Below, piece by piece: positions 1 to 8,069 of a stretch of DNA of 10,343 bases (its first letter is position 1; the number at the start of each line of letters is the position of its first letter). The position numbers were made by a program, and so were the translations under genes. Source of the DNA: Bacteroidota bacterium (GTDB lineage Bacteria > Bacteroidota > Bacteroidia > UKL13-3); NCBI GenBank assembly GCA_004293295.1, contig RDYC01000261.1, forward strand, positions 1-10,343, written 5' to 3'. The notes under the pieces are model-generated. The model saw only the letters and a program-made list of their open reading frames with translations, made no database searches and was not told the origin of the DNA.

Positions 1-399
1 CGTGAAGAGTTGAAAGAAGCAATTACCGGGTGCTATTATGTGGCCGGAGTTGACTCAGTTGGTAACGAAAGTTTCCCAACCAATACCACTTGCATTGAAA
101 ATTGCCCTGAATATGTGCTGCCTAATGTGTTTACCCCTAATGGTGATGGTAGAAATGATTTGTTTATTCCCTTTCCCTACCGTTTTGTAAAAGGCGTTAA
201 TTTTAGCGTGTTTAACCGTTGGGGCATTGAGGTATTTAACACAACCAATATTGATTTGTTGTGGGATGGCACAGATCAAACCAATGGCAAACCACTTCAG
301 GATGGTGTTTATTTTTACACTTGCGAAGTTGAAGAGGTGTTTTTAAACGGCATCAAAAAAAGGTATCTTAATGGTAGTATTCAATTAATTAGAAATTAG
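1..399 (+). CDS. C-terminal end of a T9SS type B (gliding motility-associated, CHU_C) surface protein, 5' partial
   Basis: The frame is open to the left edge (first codons read R-E-E-L), so only the last 132 residues are present and the start lies outside the window. The visible part has the hallmarks of the type B C-terminal sorting domain: LPNVFTPNGDGRNDLF, then FSVFNRWGIEVF, WDGT, and GVYFYTCEV near the end. In known family members this domain directs export through the T9SS and attachment at the cell surface, often on large adhesins or SprB-like proteins. The segment before it (CYYVAGVDSVGNES, then a Cys-x4-Cys pair) resembles the end of an Ig/Fn3-like repeat. The TAG stop is one base before the ribE start, so the two are probably co-transcribed. 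The function of the missing part is unknown. Confidence 0.9.
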   Translation, partial: REELKEAITGCYYVAGVDSVGNESFPTNTTCIENCPEYVLPNVFTPNGDGRNDLFIPFPYRFVKGVNFSVFNRWGIEVFNTTNIDLLWDGTDQTNGKPLQDGVYFYTCEVEEVFLNGIKKRYLNGSIQLIRN

Positions 400-400
400 C

Positions 401-988
401 GTGTTTACAGGTATAATAGAAGCAATCGGAACCGTTTCAAACCTTGTCAGGTCTCAATCAAACTTACATATTACCCTTATATCTCCGTTTACTCACGAGT
501 TAAAAGTTGATCAAAGTGTTGCACACAATGGCGTTTGCTTAACTGTGGTTGCCATAAAAGGAAATGAATATACGGTTACGGCAATTGAAGAAACACTTCG
601 GAAGACAAATTTAAATGCACTTCAATTAAACGACAGTGTAAACCTGGAACGTTGTATGCCGGCTAATGGCCGGTTTGACGGCCACATTGTGCAAGGACAT
701 GTTGATGAAACAGCCGTTTGTGAAAATGTATCAGACGAAAATGGAAGTTGGCTTTTTACTTTTAAGCTGGAGCAACCGGAAAACACCAAATATATTGTAG
801 ATAAGGGCTCAATAACGATTAATGGCATTAGCTTAACAGTAGTAAGCTGTAAAAACAACGTATTTACCGTTGCTATTATTCCATACACTTATGAGCACAC
901 CAACCTGCATGCAGTAAATACCGGTACAAAAGTGAACATTGAGTTTGATATTATTGGGAAATATGTGGCCAAAATGGTAGGTAAATAA
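401..988 (+). CDS. ribE: Riboflavin synthase, alpha subunit
   Basis: Catalyses the last step of riboflavin synthesis: two molecules of 6,7-dimethyl-8-ribityllumazine are dismutated to riboflavin and a pyrimidinedione (EC 2.5.1.9), in the cytoplasm, usually as a homotrimer. At 195 residues it is close to the usual 200-215. Two lumazine-binding lobes are visible: residues 1 to about 94 with MFTGIIE at the start, VAHNGVCLTVV (40-50) and ETLRKTNL (64-71); and about 95-190 with GRFDGHIVQGHVD (90-102), KGSITINGISLTVV (135-148) and YTYEHTNL (162-169). Cys47 and His100 match the conserved active-site Cys and His of the family. The GTG start is chosen because MFTGIIE is the invariant N-terminus. It lies one base after the upstream stop, with no Shine-Dalgarno, so translation may be coupled. 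No FMN riboswitch is seen in front of it. Confidence 0.97.
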   Translation: MFTGIIEAIGTVSNLVRSQSNLHITLISPFTHELKVDQSVAHNGVCLTVVAIKGNEYTVTAIEETLRKTNLNALQLNDSVNLERCMPANGRFDGHIVQGHVDETAVCENVSDENGSWLFTFKLEQPENTKYIVDKGSITINGISLTVVSCKNNVFTVAIIPYTYEHTNLHAVNTGTKVNIEFDIIGKYVAKMVGK

Positions 989-991
989 ACA

Positions 992-1019
992 GAAAAAGTC
1001 GCCCTACTACAAGCGACTT
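992..1019 (-). terminator. Hairpin terminator B (second, distal), with conserved TTTCATA flank
   Basis: Perfect 7-bp stem AAGTCGC/GCGACTT (996-1002 with 1013-1019) and a 10-base loop. On the minus strand the stem runs into TTTTT; on the plus strand it is followed by AATCC, so it reads best as a minus-strand terminator even though it lies just behind ribE. On the minus strand it is preceded by TTTCATAAGGTAGG (1036-1023), a sequence also found before the hairpins at 1097-1123 and 9294-9321. It may back up the first terminator and stop antisense transcription into ribE. Confidence 0.65.
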
Positions 1020-1096
1020 AATCCTACCTTATGAAATTGAACACTACTGTTCATTTACTTTACTTTGAGCATAGAAATCTTGGTGTAACTTTCCAG

Positions 1097-1123
1097 AAAA
1101 CCGACCTCCGAAGAGGCCGGCTT
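1097..1123 (-). terminator. Hairpin terminator A of the giant T9SS gene
   Basis: On the minus strand an 11-bp stem (1123-1113 with 1108-1098, including two G-U pairs) closes a TTCG tetraloop in the C(TTCG)G context, and is followed by TTTT. The two G-U pairs form only on the minus strand; on the plus strand they become A-C mismatches, so the orientation is clear. It starts 25 bases after the stop codon of the large minus-strand gene. The flank TTTCATAGGT (1138-1129) precedes it, as at the other two copies of this element. Confidence 0.85.
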
Positions 1124-1147
1124 AATGCACCTATGAAATCTACTCTC

Positions 1148-4100
1148 CTATTCTATTACAAGTTTGCGAGTATTTCCATCATTTGTTTTTACGAAATAAA
1201 TTCCTTTGTTAAAACCATTTAAGTCAATAAGCAATTCGTGCGAATCCGTCACCTCTTTTTCCATTACAATTTTACCCGTAATATCAAAAATGCTTACCAA
1301 CCCTAACGAATAGTTTTTATTGCAGTTTATGTTAACATAAGCGTTTGCCGGATTAGGGTATAAGGCAATTGCATTGTCCAATTTAACTGCATCAATGTTA
1401 ACCACAACAACATCCGACAATTCACTTTTTCCTGATAAATCTACTTGGCGTATTCTGTAATAAATTTTATCAGCTCCCACTTTATCAGCCAATTGTATAG
1501 CCGCAAAATCATTGAATGAATAATTCATTTTTATGTTGCTGTTTAGTGCACCTTTAACAACACCAATCGGCTCAAATTCGCCTTCCTGGAGCGACCTTTC
1601 TATTATAAACTTCTCGTTATTTTTTTCAGTTGCGGTACTCCATGTTACCAACACATCACTGTTATTGCGTTTAGCATTTACCGCAATAAACTCAACCGGC
1701 AATGCACTGTTGTCAATAAAAATTAACTGGAAACGATCGCCTTGAGAAAGTGCATTGGCATCAATAGTAAAGTCATATTTGTTAGTAGCCCTTAAATCGG
1801 TTACTTTATTGGTGTATAAATCGCGTAATAATACCGTTTTGGTTAAAGGTATGCTGTTAAAATTGCTAAACGCCAACAGGTATGACCTTGAAGAAGCATT
1901 GGCAAACAAGGTAAATGTATCAGCAACATTGGTTAGCGGAGCAACTGTGTTAATTTGAATGGCTCTGTTATTTGCTTTAAAGCCCATGTTTATTGTTGAG
2001 TTGGTAAACTTAAGTGCATCTTCTGACGACAAAAAGTTATTTGATGCACCAGATTCGAATTTTAACCAAGCAATATCGCTGGTTATTGAATCTTGAACCA
2101 TTTGAATGGTAAATGGTGCTACTGATGTTTTAAAGTAAGATGTACCACTTGAGCTTGTTTTGCAACTTTCAGTAAAAGTAATAGAAGGACTTGCTGCATT
2201 GGCCTGCACAAAAAACGATTGTCCGGATGCTATAATTACAGAACCTGATGCCGCCTGATAGCCGTTTGTTGATGGATTGAGTATATAAACAAATGAGTTA
2301 AGATTTGATTTAGTCACCAAGCTCCAATCAATTTGTGAAGGATAAGGGTTACCTACCAAATTCCAGCCGTCTGCAGTGGCATCACCACTATTGGTGTAGG
2401 TAATAGTTGGCGATACATTGCCTTTGTTAATTGAACCTACAAAATCAATCGTAACTTCGTTTTGGGCCGTAAATGGCGGAGTATGCCAACCGGGAGCAGA
2501 TAGGGTTCTGTCTCCCCTCACAAAAACTATGGCTCCTTGCCCTGCATTTAACGATTGATTGATGTTGGTTACGGCTTTCCAACCCCTGCCTCCTGAAGTT
2601 GATTCTTGATACGTAAACACGCTGGCAGAATTAGCAGGAGAAGCGTCAAAACCATTGGTAGCACCACCTGTTCCGGTAATAAATACATCATCTTTGATAT
2701 CGTTATAAGTAAACGATGCCGTGTTTGGCGACAAGCCCCTGTATCGTCTGGTTATAGCAGGAACATAACGTTGAGATGTTACATTACCCCTAATATCTGC
2801 CGTTGCGGCAATTGTAGCAACCCTGGCTGTTCCAGTTGAATTTGAAATCAAGGTTAGGTTATTATTGGTAATTAATAACCCATTATTTAAAGTTAATGTA
2901 CCGCCAATGCTTACACTATTGGCCAATTGTAACGAATCGCTAGTACTTGTTGTACCGATATTAATTGTTAAGTTCTGTAACCTATTGGTAGTTCCCGGAG
3001 TAGTTTGGTCTAACCGCAATGAACCCATGTTACCACTACCATTAATAATCATAGACGAAGTATTGCTTCCTCTAACAACCCCACTTCCACTTATAGCACC
3101 ATTAACAGTTAATGTTGAACCATTCAAGTCAATACGTTTGTTCGATTCAGTTAACTCAAGGTTATTTACCACCACATTACCCGGTAAAACCGGCATGTTT
3201 ACTGCTGAACCACTGATAATAATATTGGCGTTAGTAGGCGGAATTACATTATCACACCAGTTGGCCGTATTGTTCCACTCTGAGGTAATACCTAGCCAAA
3301 GTGGGTTTACGGTAACAACTGCTGAAGCTGACATGTGACTGTTGCAACCGGTTGTGGTATTGGTAGCAATCACCCGATAAGAACCATCAACTGTTACGTT
3401 GGTGAAGTTAATAGACGATCCACTTCCGGCAACAACACTCGAAGCAGCCACGCTTGATCTAAAGAGTTGATAATTGGTTCCTGTTTGCGAACCTGAAAGG
3501 GTAAACGTAACTCCGCTGCCACCGGCACAATACGAACCTGTTCCTGACAAAATGAAGGGCGAAGGTAGTGTAATTGTTTGCAGTGTTGATGTTAACGAGT
3601 TATTTGTTGCGTTGTTATCATTTGCGTTAGTAATTGAAGCAGTATACACATAACTACCAGCGTTTACAATATTATAAGATGTGGTTAGTGTAACTTGTTG
3701 TGATGCCCCTGAGGCTAAGGTACCACTTGAAAGTACTACACTTCCAAAGTTTGTGGTAACATTTGATGGATCAACTACGTATCCATTAACAGTGGTGTTA
3801 TTAGCTGAAAAATCAATAGCTGTGGCACTGTAATTATACACATTTACGGTTACAGTGGTGGCACCGCAATTATTGGCAGTTGGGCTAACAAATGAACTAA
3901 TTCCCAAATCCACATCATTAATACGTATACCAAATGTTGGGTCAGCAGGTGTTGTTGAACCAAAATCATATATCCTGATATAATAAGTTTGGCCAATGGT
4001 GAGCGTTGTTAATGAGAGGTTTTCATCGCCACCAATACCACTTGTATTAGAGGTTGCCACAGAAACCAGAGAACCACATGTTCCAGAAAATAATTCGATC

Positions 4101-7100
4101 ACCGCATTAAATGTAGATGAAGGATCTACTGAAATATTGTGGGTAGTTCTTGCGGCAACAAATGTATACCAAACATCATCATTGGCATCTCCGATAGATC
4201 CCGACTGCGACTGGGTAGCATTTAAAGTAGTTCCTGAAACCGCAGTTGATGAGGTTGCACTAATTGATGTAGCAGAGGCACAGTCGTTGTTTGAAGGGGC
4301 AGCAGGTATGGTGGTAAACCTATTAACATAACATCCACTTGCATTACCTGAACCATTTTTAGGAATAACTACCCAGTGGTAGGTAGTGTTATTAACTAGC
4401 CCACTAGCACTATAAGTTGTTCCGGCCTGATTAGCAGAAACCAATGTCGAAACATCTAAACTATTAACTAAGCTGCTATTGGTTCCTAAATAAACATCGT
4501 ATCCGGTTGGAGAGCCAGAACCGGCACTCCAGGTTAACGTTGTTGCACTAATTGATTGCCAAGTTGCATTATCACTAGGTGAGCTTGGATTTGAACAAGA
4601 AGGCGCAGTTCCTGTTGTTGCAAAATTAAATGATGAGCATCCTGATGAACTTCCATTAACATTGGTAGCAATTATTCTCCAGTAGTAGAAAGTTCCTGCA
4701 CTGAGTGTATTAGCCGGAATGGTGTACGTGGTAGCAGTTAAATTGGTGCTTCCTGTAAGGCTAATTAATGAAGAGAAATCAGCTCTTGTAGAGACTTGAA
4801 CAGAATAAGTTATAGTGCCTACTGAGGGGGTAGTTACCGCAGACCATGTTAGGTTTTGCGCCACTGTTCTATCTAAATTACTGGTTCCTGTTACTGGCGT
4901 TAATAAAGTCGGACAATCAGGCACTTTGTTTTCCACCCGAATGTTAAAACCTGTGGTAGGTGTTGCACCATTGGCAGAATGATACACCCTAACCAAATAA
5001 GTAGTACCGATAACTGTCGCGAAATCAATAGACTCCTGTCCTGCTGCCCCGGTTGTGCTCACGCAAGCCAAGTTAGTAAGGCTTCCGCACGTACCTGAAA
5101 ACAATTGAACTATTGCGTTATAGGTTGAACCTCCATTAACATAAACCCTTGTTACAGTACTAGTAGCAACAAAACTATACCAAACATCATCATCAGGTGT
5201 GCCAGGTACTGAGGCTGTGCATGCTGAAATACCGGCACTTGCAGTTGCATTTGAAGTACTGCCCGAAGCTATTGTAGCTCCAATAGTAAGCGCAGTAGCA
5301 CCAGAACAATCATCATTTACCAATGGGGGTAAAATATTATAAACAGATATTACAAAATTTCCTGACCCACCAGATCCAGTATTGGCATCATAAACACGGA
5401 TAAAATAGGTGCCTTCAACCAGAGAGTTTGCTGTTAATGTTTCAATTAAACCGTTACCTGTGGCATTCACACAGTTGATGGCTGTTAACGATGAACAATT
5501 TCCTGAGAACAGTTGAATCACACCATTATAACTTCCTGATGAATTAACCGTGATTCCATAATTTCCTGCACTTGTTACGGTAAACTTAAACCAAACATCA
5601 TCATCAGGCGTTCCCGGAGTTGCAGCACTGCAAGCAGTAATTGACGAAGAAGCAGTTGCTGATTTTGAAGAATAAACTTGACAGAAATTATTTTGAATAC
5701 CATTTTGAATCGCCAAATCAATAGCACCACTGCACTCATTGTTGCTAATTGACCGTGCACTTGCACTTGAGGAAGTTGAAGTACTGGGCGTAAGGGTTAA
5801 CATGGTGTTGCAATCCGGCAATTCACTGATGTTGGTAGTATTGGTATTTGAAAAACTCAATACATTGCTCAATTGCTGAATAAATGCTTGTCCGGCAGTA
5901 GGCGGATTTGCTACTGTTGTGCCTGAAACACCAATACTGTATGAGTAGGTGTAGTTAACGGTTCCGTTAAATCCATACATCCTATCATAAATAAACTCAA
6001 TTCTATCATCTTGCTCGTATAACTTCAATTGGAAGTTAATGCTTGGACCAGGGTTATTAAAAATTTCCATTTCAAACCATTCCACGGTTAACACTTGGTT
6101 GCCTTGTGGTCCGGTAATGAGATAACGAACTGAATTCTCTAACGATGTTTTTTGTTGAGCTTGACTTTGAGAAAAACTATACCCCTGACAAACCAAATCC
6201 TCCCAAAAAGGAGCTATCATTAATGTTTGAGAGTTGAATGAGTTGGTATATGAGGCTGATGACGAACTATTAAACGTGATAAAACCATTGGTGTTTACTT
6301 TAAAACCAGTAACTGTTTTACCTTGGTACTTAAATCCGGTAAATCCTAAACTGCTTAAATTAATCAAATCACTCATTTGGTCATCGGCATTATAAGATGT
6401 TCCCCAAGGAACAATATTTCCTGTTGAAATGATACTTTGATAGCTTATTCCGGTTGAACGGGTTGGAGTAAATCCAAGATTAGGGGTGGTGGTGGTAAAA
6501 CTCCATGTGGTGCATCCTGTTGCTCCATTATTCATAGTGTTTTTGGGAACCACTTTCCAATAATAAACTGATGTTGCCTCAAGTGCACCGCTTGGTGTAA
6601 ATGAAGTTGCCGTTTGGTTGAGAGAAACCCTCGCAGAAACCACCTCATTAATCACATCATTTTGAACGGTGCTTAAATAAACATCATAGGCATCTGCCCC
6701 ACAGGTTGCAGCCCACGACAGTGTTGCGGTAAGTGAAACCCCGGTTGCACTATTAGCCGGATTTGGTGTAGCTGAAACCCTTAAAGGAATATACTCTAAC
6801 AACGCAGTTGAATGGTTGTAGCCAAAATCTTCATGAATAACGGCATAAACATAGTTTGTAGCACTGGCAACGGTATTATCCGTATATGAGGTTGCTGAAC
6901 CGGTAACGGTATCTAAAACAGTCCATGAACCTACTGCACTTACCCCATAACCTCCACTTGCTGAATAAACGGTATTTGCCGCTAAGGTTGGTGCTGTTAA
7001 TGGGCACGTAGAAGATGTTTGGCGCAATACTACAGAGCGTGCTATGCCTGATCCACCACTATTATCAGTGCCATTTGTCCATGTTAGGGCGGCACTACCG

Positions 7101-7681
7101 CTGGTATAATTTACATTTAAGGCGCTTAGTGCATTGGGGGCTGTAACGTCAGCAGTTGCATTTGAACTTACATAAGCAATTACATCATCCCAAATAAATG
7201 TACGGCTGGAGCCCGAAGTAACATAGTTGTTCAGTCTAACCGCCCAATTTTGGGTACTGCCCGTGGTGTTCTGAATGCTTCTTGTTAACCGATAATAAGT
7301 GTTGTTAGCCGCAGGCGTGCTTGCAGAACCCATATTACCCGAAATACCAATCTGTACCCTTGAAGTTGATTGGCTTCCACTTACACGGTAATAAGCAATA
7401 ATAATTAAGTACTGGTTGTTAGGCACCGAAATTGATGCATCATTTACCACAAAACCGGTTGTAGAAGTTGTGTTGGTAGCATTGCTGTAAGCCCTGCTGC
7501 CGGTTCGCATGTTACTTGTGGTAATTGAACTGGTACCCGCATGGTTAGACGTAATCCAGCCCGTTACGGTTGATGCATTTTCAAACCCATAATTTGTAAC
7601 CAAATTGGGTTGTGCATGTGTTTGGCTTGCACCCAAAAGTAGTAGGGCGGATACAAACCATAAAGTAAAAGTAGTTTTCAT
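1148..7681 (-). CDS. Giant secreted multi-domain adhesin-like protein with T9SS type A sorting domain
   Basis: A protein of 2177 residues. The signal peptide covers about residues 1-23 (MKTTF, hydrophobic core, likely cleavage THA|QPN). Regions recognised by eye: a galactose-binding/CBM-like beta sandwich (25-173, with NYGFENAS and a closing IWDDV); Fn3-like units (178-293 and 300-398); a nidogen-like beta region (about 402-630, with LMIAPFWEDL and VEWFEMEIF); PPC-like repeats (647-783, 789-918 and 1131-1257), each with D-D-V-W-[FY]; Fn3-like units at 919-1024 and 1025-1130; a CARDB-like domain (1258-1370); an Ig/PKD-like unit (1376-1460); a beta-helix-like stretch (1461-1630); a domain with RRYRGLSP (1645); the LPVEF...YYRIRQVD Fn3-like linker (1994-2093); and a type A sorting tail (2106-2177: LYPNPAN, FDITGK, GIYFVK). 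No catalytic domain is seen. Known tails of this type send the protein through the T9SS and are removed on anchoring. I infer a surface or secreted binding protein; the ligand is unknown. The ATG start is fixed by the signal peptide. No Shine-Dalgarno. Confidence 0.93.
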   Translation of the reverse strand: MKTTFTLWFVSALLLLGASQTHAQPNLVTNYGFENASTVTGWITSNHAGTSSITTSNMRTGSRAYSNATNTTSTTGFVVNDASISVPNNQYLIIIAYYRVSGSQSTSRVQIGISGNMGSASTPAANNTYYRLTRSIQNTTGSTQNWAVRLNNYVTSGSSRTFIWDDVIAYVSSNATADVTAPNALSALNVNYTSGSAALTWTNGTDNSGGSGIARSVVLRQTSSTCPLTAPTLAANTVYSASGGYGVSAVGSWTVLDTVTGSATSYTDNTVASATNYVYAVIHEDFGYNHSTALLEYIPLRVSATPNPANSATGVSLTATLSWAATCGADAYDVYLSTVQNDVINEVVSARVSLNQTATSFTPSGALEATSVYYWKVVPKNTMNNGATGCTTWSFTTTTPNLGFTPTRSTGISYQSIISTGNIVPWGTSYNADDQMSDLINLSSLGFTGFKYQGKTVTGFKVNTNGFITFNSSSSASYTNSFNSQTLMIAPFWEDLVCQGYSFSQSQAQQKTSLENSVRYLITGPQGNQVLTVEWFEMEIFNNPGPSINFQLKLYEQDDRIEFIYDRMYGFNGTVNYTYSYSIGVSGTTVANPPTAGQAFIQQLSNVLSFSNTNTTNISELPDCNTMLTLTPSTSTSSSASARSISNNECSGAIDLAIQNGIQNNFCQVYSSKSATASSSITACSAATPGTPDDDVWFKFTVTSAGNYGITVNSSGSYNGVIQLFSGNCSSLTAINCVNATGNGLIETLTANSLVEGTYFIRVYDANTGSGGSGNFVISVYNILPPLVNDDCSGATALTIGATIASGSTSNATASAGISACTASVPGTPDDDVWYSFVATSTVTRVYVNGGSTYNAIVQLFSGTCGSLTNLACVSTTGAAGQESIDFATVIGTTYLVRVYHSANGATPTTGFNIRVENKVPDCPTLLTPVTGTSNLDRTVAQNLTWSAVTTPSVGTITYSVQVSTRADFSSLISLTGSTNLTATTYTIPANTLSAGTFYYWRIIATNVNGSSSGCSSFNFATTGTAPSCSNPSSPSDNATWQSISATTLTWSAGSGSPTGYDVYLGTNSSLVNSLDVSTLVSANQAGTTYSASGLVNNTTYHWVVIPKNGSGNASGCYVNRFTTIPAAPSNNDCASATSISATSSTAVSGTTLNATQSQSGSIGDANDDVWYTFVAARTTHNISVDPSSTFNAVIELFSGTCGSLVSVATSNTSGIGGDENLSLTTLTIGQTYYIRIYDFGSTTPADPTFGIRINDVDLGISSFVSPTANNCGATTVTVNVYNYSATAIDFSANNTTVNGYVVDPSNVTTNFGSVVLSSGTLASGASQQVTLTTSYNIVNAGSYVYTASITNANDNNATNNSLTSTLQTITLPSPFILSGTGSYCAGGSGVTFTLSGSQTGTNYQLFRSSVAASSVVAGSGSSINFTNVTVDGSYRVIATNTTTGCNSHMSASAVVTVNPLWLGITSEWNNTANWCDNVIPPTNANIIISGSAVNMPVLPGNVVVNNLELTESNKRIDLNGSTLTVNGAISGSGVVRGSNTSSMIINGSGNMGSLRLDQTTPGTTNRLQNLTINIGTTSTSDSLQLANSVSIGGTLTLNNGLLITNNNLTLISNSTGTARVATIAATADIRGNVTSQRYVPAITRRYRGLSPNTASFTYNDIKDDVFITGTGGATNGFDASPANSASVFTYQESTSGGRGWKAVTNINQSLNAGQGAIVFVRGDRTLSAPGWHTPPFTAQNEVTIDFVGSINKGNVSPTITYTNSGDATADGWNLVGNPYPSQIDWSLVTKSNLNSFVYILNPSTNGYQAASGSVIIASGQSFFVQANAASPSITFTESCKTSSSGTSYFKTSVAPFTIQMVQDSITSDIAWLKFESGASNNFLSSEDALKFTNSTINMGFKANNRAIQINTVAPLTNVADTFTLFANASSRSYLLAFSNFNSIPLTKTVLLRDLYTNKVTDLRATNKYDFTIDANALSQGDRFQLIFIDNSALPVEFIAVNAKRNNSDVLVTWSTATEKNNEKFIIERSLQEGEFEPIGVVKGALNSNIKMNYSFNDFAAIQLADKVGADKIYYRIRQVDLSGKSELSDVVVVNIDAVKLDNAIALYPNPANAYVNINCNKNYSLGLVSIFDITGKIVMEKEVTDSHELLIDLNGFNKGIYFVKTNDGNTRKLVIE

Positions 7682-7697
7682 AATTACTAAATTAATT

Positions 7698-7740
7698 GCT
7701 GTTTAGTGTGACAAATATATATATAAATAAAATAAACAGC
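7698..7740 (-). promoter_or_regulatory. Probable promoter of the giant gene, framed by an 8-bp inverted repeat
   Basis: On the minus strand TATATTTG (7719-7712) matches the Bacteroidota -7 box TAnnTTTG and lies 30 bases before the ATG. No convincing -33 TTTG is found at the usual distance. The -7 box lies between GCTGTTTA (7698-7705) and TAAACAGC (7733-7740), a perfect inverted repeat 27 bases apart that could be an operator. TAAACAGC occurs again at 7823-7830. Confidence 0.45.
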
Positions 7741-7926
7741 TTTACAGTAAAATAAGTGGAGACACTTAAATCGCTGACTTTCAGTAAGAAATTTTTTTTC
7801 TTTAATTGTTAATTAATTTCTATAAACAGCTATTCATACTTTTTAATAGCAATTCTTACGTCTCAAGCCTAATATTTGGCCAACTATTGCACGAAGGGTG
7901 CCAGAAATACAATTAATTTATAATGA

Positions 7927-7976
7927 GCTATTTATGAAAATAGCATAGCCTTATTGCTCCCAATTTGGGAAATTGG
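7927..7976. repeat. Two adjacent perfect hairpins
   Basis: GCTATTT-ATGA-AAATAGC (7927-7944) is followed 15 bases later by CCAATTT-GGG-AAATTGG (7960-7976), which can be extended by a CT/AG pair across one bulged C. Neither has a T run, so they are not ordinary terminators. They sit downstream of the ribosomal operon's terminator on the minus strand and upstream of the giant gene's promoter. Confidence 0.5.
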
Positions 7977-8016
7977 AGTCTACAATAAAGAAACGTAGAA
8001 CGAAAGCCCATAAACT

Positions 8017-8050
8017 AAAAAAGGCCGTTCCTTTTTGGAACGGCCTTTTT
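8017..8050 (-). terminator. Strong rho-independent terminator of the rpsF-rpsR-rplI operon (bidirectional)
   Basis: A 14-bp perfect stem (8018-8031 with 8037-8050, core GGCCGTTCC/GGAACGGCC) with a 5-base loop. On the minus strand the core is followed by TTTTTT, on the plus strand by TTTTT, so it can work both ways. It begins 19 bases after the rplI stop. Unlike the other three hairpins in the window it lacks the TTTCATAGGT flank. Confidence 0.92.
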
Positions 8051-8069
8051 AGGTAAAATCAATCAAATA

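Larger units (their letters stand above)
7682..8016. other. AT-rich intergenic region with no gene
   Basis: This 335-base stretch between the giant gene and the ribosomal operon terminator has no open frame worth calling. It holds the giant gene's promoter region (7698-7740), a third copy of TAAACAGC (7823-7830), a T8 run (7795-7802), and three small hairpins near its right end: GCAC/GTGC (7889-7901), GCTATTT/AAATAGC with a 4-base loop (7927-7944) and CCAATTT/AAATTGG with a 3-base loop (7960-7976). The hairpins could belong to a plus-strand small RNA ending at the terminator at 8017-8050, but there is no proof. Confidence 0.6.

Noticed and set aside
1..400. FMN riboswitch controlling ribE
   Set aside because: The upstream bases are coding for a T9SS cargo protein and there is only one base between the genes.
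1031..1222. Plus-strand 63-codon frame starting MKLNTT
   Set aside because: It crosses both hairpin terminators and runs into the giant gene on the other strand; its ATGAAA comes from the repeated flank, and the protein resembles nothing.
2865..3338. Plus-strand 157-codon frame inside the giant gene
   Set aside because: Antisense shadow of a Ser/Thr/Asn-rich coding region whose clear domain content is on the minus strand. The frame at 3996-4331 is rejected for the same reason.
7716..7728. TATATATA run as a microsatellite or phase-variable promoter tract
   Set aside because: Only about four to five AT units in AT-rich DNA; too short to claim slippage without population data.
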